Source: Enoplolaimus lenunculus
Taxonomy: Eukaryota; Nematoda; Enoplea; Enoplida; Thoracostomopsidae
Length of the DNA stretch: 64,000 nt
Assembly (NCBI GenBank): GCA_030248215.1
Contig: JASANG010000869.1
Location: 27,484 to 91,483, forward strand
Reading direction: 5' to 3'
Positions within the stretch are counted from its first letter, which is position 1. Each line of letters begins with the position of its first letter. A model generated the notes under the pieces. That model was given only the letters and a program-made list of their open reading frames with translations, ran no database searches and was not told the origin of the DNA. Made by a program: the position numbers and the translations under genes. Below are positions 14,001 to 29,000 of the stretch, piece by piece.

Positions 14001-17000
14001 GCTAAAGTTTAAAATTTGTCACAATTTGAATTTTTGCAACAATAGTCGGTCGTGTTTCAAATTGTGAGAATAATGGCTACACAAATTTGTCTGTTTTAAA
14101 AAAACCGACCCATGTTACTTATAAGGCCGTCCCGGTTTGTGGTGGGTCTGTAAAAGAGTAGGCTGCCATTCTAGGTTTAGGCTTAGGCTTAAGCTTAGGC
14201 TTAGGCTTATGAATACGCTTGTGCAACGATTACGCTTAGGGTTAGGCTTAGGAATACGCTTTATCTACTATTACTGCCCTAAAAGTAACATTGGCCAAAA
14301 ACCCATTGATTGCTCTCATCATGATAGGTGCTACGCGCATTTGAGAATACGGCTTAAGCGCTTGAAATACACATACAGTTTCATGGTTGATATTGACATT
14401 TCGATATTTGACGTCGTTGTAGCGCTTCAAAATTCACGTGCTGAATTTATTTTGAACGGTCGGTTTCAAATTGATCCGTCTCCGCAGGAAATACCGGTCA
14501 AAGGTGCGATACTTTTCTATTCTGGATCGGATACCGTTGTCGAACGCATCAATACGTCACGACCAATCCACGAAGATATTTACTTGCATGTAAACAATAA
14601 AAACTATTGTTCGAACGGCAGTCTCAAATATGTGTAGCACGTGTTGCCAGTTATTTTTTCAAGCAGAGTCGGAGCAGCCACCCTCATACCCCTCATTGTT
14701 CGGGGCCCCTTTCCTAAAGGGGTCCCCCCAGTCTAACGGGTTGAAACAAAAATCGCTTACGTTTTAAAGTGCGTCTGGCTTCTCGCCCGCTTCAGCTCGT
14801 GATTTTGGGGGCTCCCACCCTGGAACTTCGTGGGAGTCCACACCCATGCCTGCTCCGGTACTGCAAGCGAGCAAAACAAAATACAGCAGCTGCGGATGTC
14901 AAGATCTGCACAATAGTTGATCAAATCAAACACGAAAAATGCGATAAATCTTAAAACTCAGTGTACGCTCATACTTAAGCACCTGGCCGAAGGTGCTATA
15001 CACATTTGAGAATATGGGCAGATATTGAAAACTTGAGTAGACCCAGGTAAAAGGTCAGGAGCAGTGCGCTATTTCACGAAATGTAAGTCAATTTCTATGG
15101 ATATGTGTTTTCAAGTCACTGAAATACCTTTAAAGATCCGAAAGGAGCGGATTGACTTTTATGATTCGCAACGGCGTACCAGCGCTATCATCATAGATGC
15201 TGTGAAACCTCATTGTGGCCTGTATCACTTTTTAGCTTCCTTGAGCAGGTTAGGTTGGTTACGATGGGCGTCACGCAAAAAATTTGTTCTGTGATTTAGT
15301 ACTATTGTGCTGACCCATGTCGGATACTATGCTGCATTTTCCCTGCGCATCACACTTCATATCGTAGTGTATGTGATAATTTTATTTCAGGTGCTATCTA
15401 TTGGAGACTTGAACCCGCCTGATATTCGCTACAAATACACCATATCAGATGTACCTCTTCACCGAAATACTTTGTCAAATTTCCGCTGGACGCACGATAA
15501 CAGTTGGTCGCCGTGTGATAAAGTTTGTAAAGGTTAGTGGTGTATTCTGTGTTTGTATTCCTATTGATTTCATATGTTAGATGCAAAATTTATCTTTCTT
15601 GGTTGACTTTAAAATATCTATCAAGAAGTAATATTTGAGCGTTTTAAAATTATGATCCCTGTGTATGTGTAAGAAAAATATTCTACAATCTGAAATTGTG
15701 GCCGTTTCTTCATATCCCTTGTGGTATTTTATAAGGTTCACAGTTTTACATGTTCTTTTTTATTTGTATTAAAAATAGATTTTAAATAGTTGCCAAAGTT
15801 ACGCGCTTTAAATATTGCTTTGATTTATTTTCGATGAATTTTTTATTTATTTTTATATTTTTAGGCAATCAACATCGAATCCATATATGCATTGATTCGG
15901 GTACTGATGAAATCGTTGATAGCAGGCGTTGCCCTCAAAGAACAAAACCTAACACACAAACAAGAAGTTGCAATGTGCATTGTGATTTGAAGTAAGCAGT
16001 TTTTTTTCTGAAAAATTTCCTTTATGCTTTACTAGCATTCAATCCCAAATTCAGAGCATCCACGTTAATTTGAGCCTGGCTTGCCGAAATCAAAATGTGT
16101 TTTTGAAATATGAGTTTAGTAAAAAAAGAAACCAGTGGCAAATTGGATTCGAAAACTATTTCCAGTTTTCCATTGACGTCGATTTTCTTATATCGAGTAG
16201 TAGTAGTAAATTGATTATTTAATCTATTGAACAAATTTCGTGTGTTCAATTTTAAAATGCTACACTTTTTTCCAAATTCAAGTTGAAAAATAACGACGTT
16301 TTTGATGTTCACAAGCCCCGGACGCAAATTAAACTGTATGACGCATTAATTTAACGTTAAAATACGGCAATTTGAACAAATTGACTGTTTCAAAAATTGC
16401 CTCGGGGAAAACTGTTCATCTGAACGGTTCCAGTGTTCACGTTTGATGTTTACCGTTGTTTCTCATTTAAGATGGCAAGTAAGCCCAATTTCGGAATGCT
16501 CAGCGTCGTGTGGTGAAGGACGTCAACGCCAGTCGGTTGTTTGTGTTATGGTGTCCAGCGATAGCTTCTTGTCGCGTGAAGTTGAGTCTCGTCACTGTGA
16601 TCCTGGAGAGCGACCGTCAAATACAGGGACATGTTATAAGGATTGTGCCGGCCGAAAATGGATGTATTCGAGCTGGAGTCAGGTACGCACTGTTGATAGA
16701 CAAATGTATCATTGGCCGTTGCCAAATTTCATTTCTGGAGAGTTGACCTAAAATTCATTTGACTACTAGGATTGAAAAAGTTATTCTAAAGCCTATTAAA
16801 TGAGCTTTTTTTTTGTTCCACAAACTTCGGCGTTGGATTTATCACCTCTATCAAATCAACTTGGATACACCCATAAAATGCATATTATGATTTGCAGGTT
16901 TTCGTGCAACCCCTCGGTCCGACTTAACGATTAGAAACGGAGCCACGGTTTCATTTCGGAGGGTTTAATTTCAAAAAAGGCTTTGCGAACCAACGTTGGC

Positions 17001-20000
17001 AGCTGCTTTCATGTTGACACTCTAGCTTTAGAGCTATAGTAGATTATGGTTTTACGTAATTTCAAGTTTATAACCAATGCTCACAACACAAAACACAAAA
17101 TGGTGAGTCAAATTGAATCTCTCCGAAATAGGCTCTACGGGACTACACAAACAAAAGTCAAATTCGACTCCGCCACAGTCAAATTAGACTCATTGAGCCG
17201 CACGTTTGGCTTAGACTCATTGAGCCGCACGTTTGGCGCTCTGGCGGAGTCGAATTTGTTTCAACTTGTGTAGTCCCGTAGAGTCTATTTCGGAGAGAGT
17301 GAATTTGACTCACCATCTTTTGAAGTGTACAATCGCTGTTTTCCAAGACGACAAATGCGAAGGTATATGCTTGGGATAAATAAGCTTAACACATATTAAA
17401 TTACTACTACAATTTAAAGATATTTACCGCAGAATAAAAACTCCTCGCAAGTGTAAAAGTTAGAGTTGCTCAATGACGGGTTTCAGTGTCCAGTAACTTG
17501 TGACGGAGGAACACAACGTCGTGATGCCATATGCACCGATCAAACCAATCAGCGTATCGAATCGCGACATTGTGAAAATATTGCAACTGAAGCAGTCGAA
17601 CGACAATGTCATACTGCGCCGTGTCCGTTTTGGGTGCATGGAACGTGGTCTGAAGTATGTTCAAAACTGTTGGCGATTATATTACTGTTTGTTGCTTACA
17701 AAGGCCGAAAGTCAAAAATGACTGAGGGAATAGTTTTACGGAAATTTGTGTCGAAGATACTGATAGAGTTCTTGTCACTGTTTTAATTTTACAATGTATT
17801 GGCAGTCAAGTAAGTCTGTGATACCCGATACGTTCATTGTAAATAATCTTTAAAGAATCATGAAGTATTGTTTATTTGCCGAGTAAGTCTTTACATTAGC
17901 TAATTGTTATTTGTCATTTTTTTAATATATTTTGTAATTTTTAATGCATATTAATGGAGGTAAGGATCCCGTTTTAGCTGACAACGGTTTTTGCCGTCGT
18001 GATATTTCTAGAAAGACAACGGTGAGAAGGGCGATAAGAATAATTTTAAACCTCATCATCAAATCCAAGTAGGCTGTGTTTATTAAGTCAATCGACCTTA
18101 ATTTTTGCTGGTTTAAACATAAAATAAATGTATCAGCCGGCAGGACAGTCTAACGCCAAATTTTGTAACGAGTTACACGATGCATCTGCTGGTTTGAATT
18201 CAAAACCAATATGCCCCTACTATACAGAGCAATGTGTGAAAGAAATTTATTGCCGTTGCAGACATTGTGTATGGGGCTCTTAAGCTTGTTTCGCGAATTT
18301 AATACAAAAACAAATCCGTTTCAGTGTTCGCATTCATGTGATGGCGGGGTTCAGTCACGCTCTGCGGCATGCCAAGATAGCCAAGGTCGTGAGATTAGCG
18401 AACAGCATTGTGACGAATCAGTGAAACTTGACAGGAGACAGTGTAACACGCATTTATGCACACGTTGGCAGTATGGCGAATGGTCTGAGGTAAAAGCATA
18501 TTTTAGTAAAATCTGAAACGTACATGAAATGTTTTTGGACATCATCATGTACATTTTATAAATGTCAAATTGTCTAATACCTTTGACAAGTGTTTGATAA
18601 TAACCTGTTCAGCACTGGTATATTTTCAACTTATATTTATATATGTATATATATTTATATATAATATATACATATTTATATTTATATTTATATATATTTA
18701 TTTATTCATATATATCAAGTATTATCGGTTTTAGAATCTTCTATTTGAACATTGCTGTGTCTTCCATAGTCGAAGCCTGACCTTTATGAATGTAATACTG
18801 TCTACTACCAGACAAAAATAAACTTTCGCCCCTGTAAAATTACGTTTGGCATCTCGCTTGCTTCGCTCGCTAGGATTCATTCGCTACATATTGTGCAGGG
18901 CTTCGTCAACAATCCCTGGATCAGCAACTGTAGAGGATTTATAATTTTTTCCAACAGTGTTCTGTAACGTGTGGCCGTGGTCGTTCAACTCGAGACGCAT
19001 TTTGTGTGGACAGTCGCAATAATCGCCTCACCAGCGACCGATGCGATCGACAAACTTTACTGACGAGTAAACCTTGCGAAAAATCAGTCTGTCCTCAATG
19101 GAAGACTGGCAACTGGTCTCAGGTAAATTTGCAATGATTGCAGTGTCGCTTTTGCCACTGCGCTCACGCGCCTAACGATTACTGAATACAATAACGTGTT
19201 TGGGTTCCGTCTCAAGACCCAAAAATGATATCTTTCCTTGGAACCGAAAAAATTGTTTATGATTTAGCAAAAATAGGACTTTAACCTCGTCCAAATCCAC
19301 ATAAAAAATATTAATATTTACAAAATTGCGATATTCTTGTATAAATAGTTGATAATTTTGTGTACCTATCCTAATCGCCAACTCCGCGCTTAAGTCCGTA
19401 CTTCAATGACGCTAAAAATTTGAATTACCAATTTCAACTACTTTATTTAAAAAATACTAATCAAATTTACAAACATTACTTGCTACATTTTGATTTTTCA
19501 AAATATAGACAGACTACAAATCTCCCACAAATACTTTAGTGCTCAGCATCGTGTAAAGATGGCTGGAAATCGCGTACTGTTCAATGTATCGACGGGTATG
19601 GACGTGAGCTGGATCCGCAGTATTGCAGTTCGACTCGTGGTCCGAAACCTTCAACCCACGAGCCATGCAATCAAGGAACGTGCCCGTTCTGGCGTTACAA
19701 TGAATGGGGTGATGTGAGTTGTTATGAAATACTCTTTTTCCTTCAGTTTGTTTCAAAAATTGTAATAAATCAATTGTTATGGTGAGAGTTTTGATTAAAA
19801 TATTCAAGATTTTAGTCTTTGACGCTATTTTTAACGTTAATAATTGTAATATTTGCTACGGAAGTGGAAGTAACATTTTGAAAGTTCAACGTATAAAAAG
19901 TATCTTATACCGTAACAGTGACATTGGTTCGCACTACCCCATACGTTCAAATGAAGGTTGCCTTTCACACACAGACAGGTTCTCACAAAATGTCAAAATA

Positions 20001-23000
20001 CGAAATATAGAGTAAAGTTTGCATTTAAGGAACATCTCCATTTTAGGACACGCAACATTGTGCGCGTCCTGGTAGCCTTACAGGAAAAAGATTGCAACAA
20101 GCAACATAATTGTATACTTAGTGCCTCTGTGTTTTCAATCAATAATGTCTACAGGAAAATATTTGAGCTGTGAACCAAAATTATGTGGCTGGATGCAAAA
20201 TTGTGTCTGACGACGCTGTACTCGTTTTATTTGCAATTTTTTTCTTTGCAATTACCAAGTTACCCAGTCAATATTTTCATGCTTCAATTGTGTTGGCAGC
20301 GAAATAAAACATCGTTAAAACTTTTATACTTCAATATCCGTTTTTCGTTTTCGCTGTTATTTTTACCATCCGTTTACACCTTGCAAATATTTAAAATTTG
20401 CAATATTATTTTAAGCACAAGTGAATGATTTTTGTGTTTTACCAGTTTTGTCATCGTGAAAACTTTTATACTTCAATATCCGTTTTTCGTTTTCGCTGTT
20501 ATGTTTACTATCCGTTTACACCTTGCAAATATTTAAAATTTGCAATATTATTTTAACCACAAGTGAATAATTTTTGTGGTTTATCAGTTTTGTTGTTTAA
20601 TATTTTCAGTGTTCAGTGTCTTGTGGATCTGGTCATCAACGACGAACGGTTAAATGTATATACAAAGATCGTATTGTTGACACTGCGTATTGTGATAATA
20701 TTGCACGCCCTTCTGGAGTACAAGTGTGTGCGCTTGATGCATGCCCGTTATGGCATACGGGAGCCTGGAGCCCGGTAGGTTGTCAGACGCTAATTTTATG
20801 GAAATCAACGCTGTGGTCATATTTCAGTGCCATATGTAACCGATTGATTGACCTTTGACGAAGTGGCGTAGCCGAAATTTCGTTTTGAAACGGAATAATT
20901 GCATACAAGTTTTGTGCCAACGAGCGTAGCGAACGAACAAAAAATTGGAGTTTTCAAGTGTAATTTTTTCTCGGTTCCTTAGAAATTTGGGGACGGGAAA
21001 AATACTCTTTATCTCATCTTGCATACCTACGCTCGTGCTTTTTAGCGACGGTATTTATAAACTATTAAATTTATTTTTTATATAAATATTTATTATTGTC
21101 ATATTTCTCTTGTTACTGCAATATACACAGTAATAATTGTTTTAAACCGCTCAGCTTCTCGAATTTTGGCTTAAATCAACAGTTCATTCGATACCTTCTC
21201 GTACTAAAATTTTTTTACGAATCACAGCTTACATGTGAAATCATTTTACTCGTTTTTAGGAATCAGGAAATGTCGAGAAATGTTTTTTCTACGCTTTTCG
21301 TATGTTTATATTTACAATCATTGTTGACACAGTTTATAATACAGTGTATGCTTTCTATTTCAGTGTTCTGTGACATGCGGCGATGGATGGCGCCAGCGTC
21401 GTGTGTACTGCCAATTGCCAACAATGCAACAGAAAACAAGCCATGACAAATGCAATTCCAATAGAATGCCGAGACAACAAAAAGCGGTAATAGTGTTGTT
21501 TTTTTGCCTAAAACCGTTTTGATTTATTTTTGTTATAAATTTTTATTGACCTAAATTGATCAATGCAATTTTTTAATTTTGAACAGTGGTGTGCAGCACC
21601 TATCGTCGTCTGTTATAGTAATAAGTTTTCAACACAGCGAACGGTGGACGCTCGGGCACGTAGCCAAGTGGGACGGGACTGGGACCTCTGCCCCTTACCC
21701 CTGAAAAACGTTTGCCCGCCGCTAGAAAATTTTCAACCTGATTTGTAAGTCATTAAAAACCATTGAATGCCCCTCCTGAAAAAGTTTAGCCCCCTTGTCC
21801 TTTACAGAGGGTAACCCCCTGTTATTGGGTTACGGACTGTTATATATTCTCAACCCGCCCTCCGCCAACCTTCTTTACTAATATATCTCCGGTTTTGCAA
21901 CTATGCGTTTCAAACTCAAATTATTTGGTCTTGGAGTCATTTATGCGCTACAATTAGGGATAATTGACATTTATGGACTCTAATTAAGGTCTAGGGACTC
22001 TATCCGTTTACAGACTCATATGAGCGATACGGACTCCTATTGATTGGGACTCAAAATTGGGACCCCCCTCTTATTCGGGTCACTGCAGTACTAGACGGTA
22101 TCACATGACAATTTGGCGACCAACAACTCGTCCGCGTTGAACACGTAATTTGAACAGCTGTCAGACGACAAGCGGTCCGTGCGACTATTAGTGTAGTAGG
22201 CTGGTGCTAGACGTCTACTTGACTTTATTTCAGTGTCATCGTGGCATCTGTCCAACTCCAACCACAACTCCACGAACAACTCCTTTTGTTGAAGTGGTCA
22301 CATGGTCATTTGGTCGTCAAAGAGGCAACAATAGAATTGACAACTATATCAATCGGCGTAACTATGATCGAAATCGTTACAGCGATGACGATAGACACCC
22401 TGGAAGAAACAACGAAAACAGCGTTCGAAATGAAGCACAAAACGAACGAAGTGGAACAAAAAGAGCGTCACGGACACGAAATATTGATTGGATCACTGGA
22501 GAATGGTCGCCGGTAAGCGAGTGTTTGGTAGCGTTGTGTTTATTTTCAAACAATTTTTTTTGTCAATTTGCGCCATACTTCTTGTTTGTTTTTGCGATTG
22601 TTATAAACGTTATCGCTACAGACCAGTAGTCCCGTGTGTATCTTATATTATCTTATATTTGGACCCACCCAACTGCTGTCAAATGAATCATAAATATAAG
22701 GATCTGTCCGTATGGCAATGTTTTAATTTTAAGGCCCATACGCACAAATGCGCAGAGCACCACCAACCTTTCATCAGTTAGCGATAGGTTTAAAAATTGT
22801 TGAACTGGTGCTATTGCAGCCGTCAAAATTGGCGTCGCACAAGGACAAAATGCAAAAACTGTGCTCAGTTTTGAACATAATCGTTCACTGGTACAACAGC
22901 TAGAAGACCTGTCACCAACTGATCAAAGGTGGTACCGACATTGATAAGAATACGGGCCTACGTTGAAATGGACTTTTAATTAATTGGGGTGGCATATGCT

Positions 23001-26000
23001 CGGTTGAGAACGCCAGGTTTAATGTGACGATTAATATCAGTAAATTATTTTGAAATATTTATTCATTTATATGCTTTTAGTGTTCGAAAACATGTGAATC
23101 AGGTGACCGTAAGCGTGCAGTAATATGTCGAGATGCGCACGGAAGAACACTACGCGACGCGTATTGCTCACATTTATCGAAACCAGACAGTTGGCAGCAT
23201 TGTGACATGGGTCCGTGCCCACAATGGATCACTGAACGCTGGAAGCCGGTAATTTTTTGGCGTGAATAATTTTTATTGTTTGTTTATTGTTGATGTTGCT
23301 TTAAAATCGAATACTGAATCGTTTGAGTGCCAATAGTTGACATCAAAAAGAGTTAATGTTTAGTATATACACTTTTATAACAAAACAACATAGATTAAGA
23401 ATCTCGTTTTATTCAGCGTAGAAATACGTATCTGGTTCAGGGTTGTGTGATCTCGTTATTTGCGTTAAAGTGGAAAAACATCAACCATATGACATCATTA
23501 AAAGATGCTTTTGTTTGGCAAAAAGTGACTTTGTTCAAGCCTTGATAACTTGTCAGGGTCTCGACGAAGCGTCAGGTTACCAGTTGCCAGTCGACAGGTT
23601 GTCCAGCGGCGATAATTGTAGAAGATCATACTAATTTCAGTGTTCTGCCACTTGTGGCGATCACATCAAAACATGGCGCCATGTACGCTGCAATCGTGGT
23701 CCAAACCCACTGTCCGGAGCAAATCCGTGTAGTTCGATGCCGAAACCAAGTGTCGAACGTTCGTGCTACTTGATACCTTGTCCTTTAGAACAGCCGGTAC
23801 AAGAGTCTCGGCACAGAAGTTCTCTGTCTACTTCTCGTCAACCTGACTCACCGTTGTATGAATGGCGTGTTGGCCAGTGGTCTGACGTAAGTCTTCGGGT
23901 CCATATTCTCAAATGCGTATGGTACCTATTATCAGTTAGCGACAGGTTTTCAAACTAGTGACCGTCTGCAATTACAGATCTCAAAATTGGCTACAGAAGT
24001 ATAGTGCGCGCAAATCAAACGTGAACCATGTGATGAATTTCGAGCCTCACATTGCGCTGTGTACAAAGTTTACAAGACCTATCCCCGACTGGTGATATGT
24101 GCTACACACATTTGAGAATACAGGTGTAGACCAAAACGATGCTCGTAGATATAAAAAGCTATTGCTTTGGCCATAATACCGGTAAGTGTCTAGAAATTGA
24201 GATTACTGGTTGTATGCTTAGAATAAGCGACTAAATATTGATTGCTAGCGTGGCATTTGGATAGATTGTTAACAATCTTTACATCCAAACCCGTGGCCAT
24301 AATTTATTATTTGGAGAGGGAGCCGCGCCTTCTTCGGCGAAACGCTTTTCGCCCCGTCCCCCTAGAAAATCGTCATCCTTACTTTTAAGACGGGTAAAAT
24401 CGTTGCATGCTGATCCTGAAATTTTTTGTAGATCCCAAGCATAATGAACAGTCTACGGACTTGCTTCCATCTGACATCACCACCAATTCTGAACCAGTAT
24501 TTGAATTTGGCAAACATTTGCTCCGATTGGTTTACTACTCTGTGAGACAGTTTTTTTATAAAATTACATTTTCGGTTTGAAGTGAGTCACAAACCGAAGT
24601 AAATTAAAGTTGATTTTTGTTTGAATGAAACAAAGTCTGTATTGCAGTAACGAGTCTTCTACCGATGTTTTGCTTTTAATTCTTTGACGTCGAAATGAGC
24701 GTTTATTTATAGACATTTCGCTAAATTTTGTGTATTATAATATAAAGTCAAAAAAATTCTGCTACCGGAGACATTTGCCTAATTTTTGTGTGGTTACTAT
24801 TTATTTATTCATATTTCAATTGTTTGCTGTGTGCAGTGGCGTAGTATAGTCGTGCGATTTGTAGTGAAAATGGTTTGGTTTCTGCTGTGCTTTACGCTGT
24901 CAGCTTTAGACTACTAAGATTGGTAGGTACATCGCTGAAATTAAACCTTTATGAAATAATCGTAAATTTCCGAAACTGTTATTTTCATCTCTGCTAATAT
25001 TTTCGTATTAACTTGAACGATTCAATTGTTGAATACATCAATACATTGCCCAATTGTTTAACCTCTTTCTTACATGAATATTTTCAATTTCATATGAGAA
25101 TTTCAAGGTAAGCTTCGATCCTCGGTCTCTCGGGTGGGAGGCGTTTCCGATGACCGCTCAGCTATAGGAGCATGACGCTCGAGCCCGAAGTGACTCTCAC
25201 GACTTGTAGAGATTTTGCACTGTGCATCTATGTTAGAATTGTTAAACACTGCTTATAGTGTCTGGGTTGCCCGGATATTTTACTTGTATTTAGTTGCTCG
25301 TAGTATACTCTATGAGTTAAAAGGTTAAAATAAGGAACTGTGATGATTTTATAATGGTTCCAGTCATTATAATGGTGATGGATCCCTAACATCTGTACTC
25401 ACCATGATTCTTTGGTGAAGGACTTGACTAATAATTTCGTGCACTTGCGAGTTTCTAATTTGTTACACAAATTCGAAGAATTTTCGCATCGTTTCGGAAC
25501 CTTATTTATTTTCGGTGTAGCGATAAATTAAATTCGAAAAGGCACTGCCTCTTAGGTAGAGTGTATAAAATGTTTCACTTTATAACATTCAAAAAGTTAT
25601 TCGTAAGCCTGTTTCAAGTAGTGGTATGTTGTTTCTTAACACATTTCGGGTCAGAATATATCCCCGGTCTATTGTTTCCGTTGCATGTGCCTACTTTTAT
25701 ATCTGTAGTGCTCTAAATCTTGCGGTTTCGGCTGGCGAAAAAGACGTGTTATGTGTGTTCATACGTCACCTACGCGGCGTAATCGTGTCTTGTATGATGT
25801 ATCAATTGCTAGCTTTTTCTGCGACGCAACCACTAAACCGCGTGATACTGATCCGTGTCAAAAAGCGGACTGTCCCCAGTCGACACGAACGTTGATTTCT
25901 TTGACAGACCGACGAGTGGCTGCAAATTGGATTGTTGGACAATGGAGTGCGGTAAATTTTTCTTCTCAGTCTAAAACTATAAGTTGTACACAGTGGCGGA

Positions 26001-29000
26001 TCCAGGATGTTAAAATGGGGGGGGGCCAAAATTTCACAGGTAATAAACTTACTTTTGACCCGCACACAAACCACGAATGATTGTCATAAAATTGCTATAT
26101 AATTTTTGTCGAGATGCTGTTGGGGGGGGGGGCACGGCCGGGGTGGCCCCCCATGGATCCGCCATTAGTTGTACGTTCTGTATTGAGTCGAGATCAGTGG
26201 TTTTGTCTATTAAACTAAACAGCTTATTTTGTAATTAAACGATTGTTTCAATTTATGATATATTTTACAAATATATACACGCGTGAAATAAATCCGCGTT
26301 GGGCCGCGATTATGCATCGTTCACAATAAAAACATTTTATTTTGACACAGAAAACATTATATGGTACAGTTAAGACGTGTCTATTTTCAAAATTGTCATT
26401 CGTTAGCGCTACCCCGTAACGCAAAAATTGCGTTAAACCTATCATAGCACATAGCACAGCGCTATCGTAGTACGTGTCACAGAGCAGTTTGTAACACACG
26501 TCAGGGTAGGATTAACGCAATTTTTGCGTTATAGTAGGGTTAACGCATGATAATTTTTCAAATTAACTCGTGTTACGTTCGAATTTAACACGAATAAGCT
26601 GAATCTCGTTGTATTTTGTCACGTTGTTGCATAGTTGTGGTGGCGGTTTTGCATCTAACATAAATTGCACGCTTCTTGTTCTTCATCTGTATAGAAGCCT
26701 TACGCTTTATTCACACGACCAAGTTTTTTTCTGCATCTATTACTTGCAGCAGCAACATGCAAATGCTAGTTTTTGCAGCGAAAGCTTGCTGCTATAACTT
26801 AAAGCTACAAGTCGTTCGAAATTGGTTTGTGAGATTGACATGCATGCGCAAATTGCAGCTGTAAGTTCTCGCAGCAAAAACTTGCATGTGTGAATAAGGT
26901 TACAGCTAAAACTTCTGATTATAATATATTATAATTCGAATGAGTACGTTACCAATGCACCAACTAATCGAACAACACGATGTTACTTGCAAAAAATTAG
27001 AGTGTATTTTTAGCGAAATTATGACTAAAATTTTAACAGTAAATGTTAAACAATGGTTATCCTTGTCTCATTGCTTAAATATCAATTACATATTCGAATT
27101 GGAAAAAACACAATTGTCTATCTCAACACAACTTTAACAGTAGTGTGATATTAATAATTTGAACAGCTCCGTATTTAAATTGAATGATTTGTGCTTTTAA
27201 AATTATACAAAATTCATAAAATCAAGTTGGCTGTTTTACACTGAAAACTTTTATCTGATTATTTTCTTAAATACTGAAAATTTTTATTCATCGTGCAGCT
27301 AACAGGCAGGTGCCGGAGGTTAAAAAAAGCCGGAGCCGGATGTCATTATCTTGCCAATAAAGATTCCACAACTACCCCAAAGTTACAAATCAGCCAATAA
27401 AGGGGCGCATTTCTTGTGAAGACGAAAAAATTTTGCTAATTACCGACGGAACCACAACTAAATTTTCTGCCGAAGTCGGAGCTGGACGTCAATTTACTGC
27501 CAGAGTCCGAGCTGGATGTCGATTTGCTGCCGAAGCCGGGGGTTGGCCTCCAGTTGATCACTGGTTTGTCATGGTTTCGCATTGATAACATGGCATACAA
27601 ATCTCAATATAAAATACGTTTGAGCAGTGCGCATGTGTAAAACAGATTTGAAAATTTTTTGTGCTTAAATCTGTGTCATTGAAATTTTCATAAATTGTGG
27701 TAAATAACTTCGCAACCGCCAATTTAACGCCAAGCTTAATATATTACCTGTATTCGCAGAAGAAAAGCTGAAACTACAGTCTAAAATGTCATTTTAGTAC
27801 TTTTTCGCATATTTTAGTGTTCACGGTCATGTGGAGGTGGAACACAGCATCGTGTAATTCGTTGCGTCCGAGCTACTGGTTCCAACGATCCGATCAGTGA
27901 CCGCTATTGTGACGCACTTGTTCCTCGGCCTCCCACCCGCCAGACGTGTAATTCTTATCGGTGCCCTCCTCGCGCTCGTCCATCACAGGATACTACGGCC
28001 GACCGCGGCTCGATTTCTTCATGGCGTACTTCGGATTGGAGTCCGGTAAGCCATCATTATGAATCTGCGGGCAGGCCGCGGCACCACGGTTCACATCGCA
28101 GGAGAAGCCATTCTTCGACGAATTATCGGGATCATCATACCGAAGGAACACTATGGACCGATTATGATATAAGGCACAGTTTTTGGACACCACGACATGT
28201 TAATGCTATCGCTAGATATCAAATTGGTTAAGAACTTTTTAAAATATGCCCACATAACGTTAGAATTATTGATGCTATAAAATATGAGCTCGCAGCGCAG
28301 CGGTTTCAAGTAAGCTCAGCGTTTCAGAAAAATACTGGCTGCTACCTGAAAAGGTTTTGCCTTCGCGAGTAAATTTAGCGAAATTCCAGTATGGAGACAT
28401 GGTGAATATTTAGGCTTGGGACTATCTTTGTTGGGTTTGCTAAGATATGAATATAGTAAAAATATAGGATAATTTTATTTGGTGTAAAATTTGTTGGACC
28501 CGTTCGAACTAGTAACGGTACATTGCGCTGCACTAGCAATTGGGCTATTTAAAGTGCCGAAATACGGATTTTTGTATTTTGATAAAGTGGAAAGTTGTCG
28601 TTTCATTGGACGTTTTACACATTGTCCAGTGCCTGATCATAATTATGTACCTTAATGGGCTACGAACATCCCTTCAACACAGCTCAACATTTTTGTTTAC
28701 TTTTAGCTTCATTTCTATTATGCATATATATTGTGAAACAACATGGTATATCATGCCGGAGCTTCTATGAAACCACCCGTGTCAATATATTTAAATATTG
28801 TTTTCGTTTATTTTTCCTTGGTTACACTTTTAAACTTTCATGTTGACAAACATAAATTTTCTACCTGGGCATTCGGTTTGGAGATAAAATAGCTATTTTA
28901 GCTGTTTATACAGTCTTAATTAAAATAGACAGCAGCTTGCTACGCATTTTAATTTTAAAAATACTAATTAATTTTGACGTTTGAATCAGGTAAAATACAA

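Noticed and set aside
14137-14422. In-frame extension upstream of spacer exon 16
   Set aside because: It runs through a TTAGGC-bearing TIR element and has no homology to the spacer; the acceptor at 14421-14422 gives exact phase and homology.
15064-15294. 76-codon frame before exon 17
   Set aside because: No family resemblance, no fitting splice phase between exons 16 and 17, and it is surrounded by repeat fragments.
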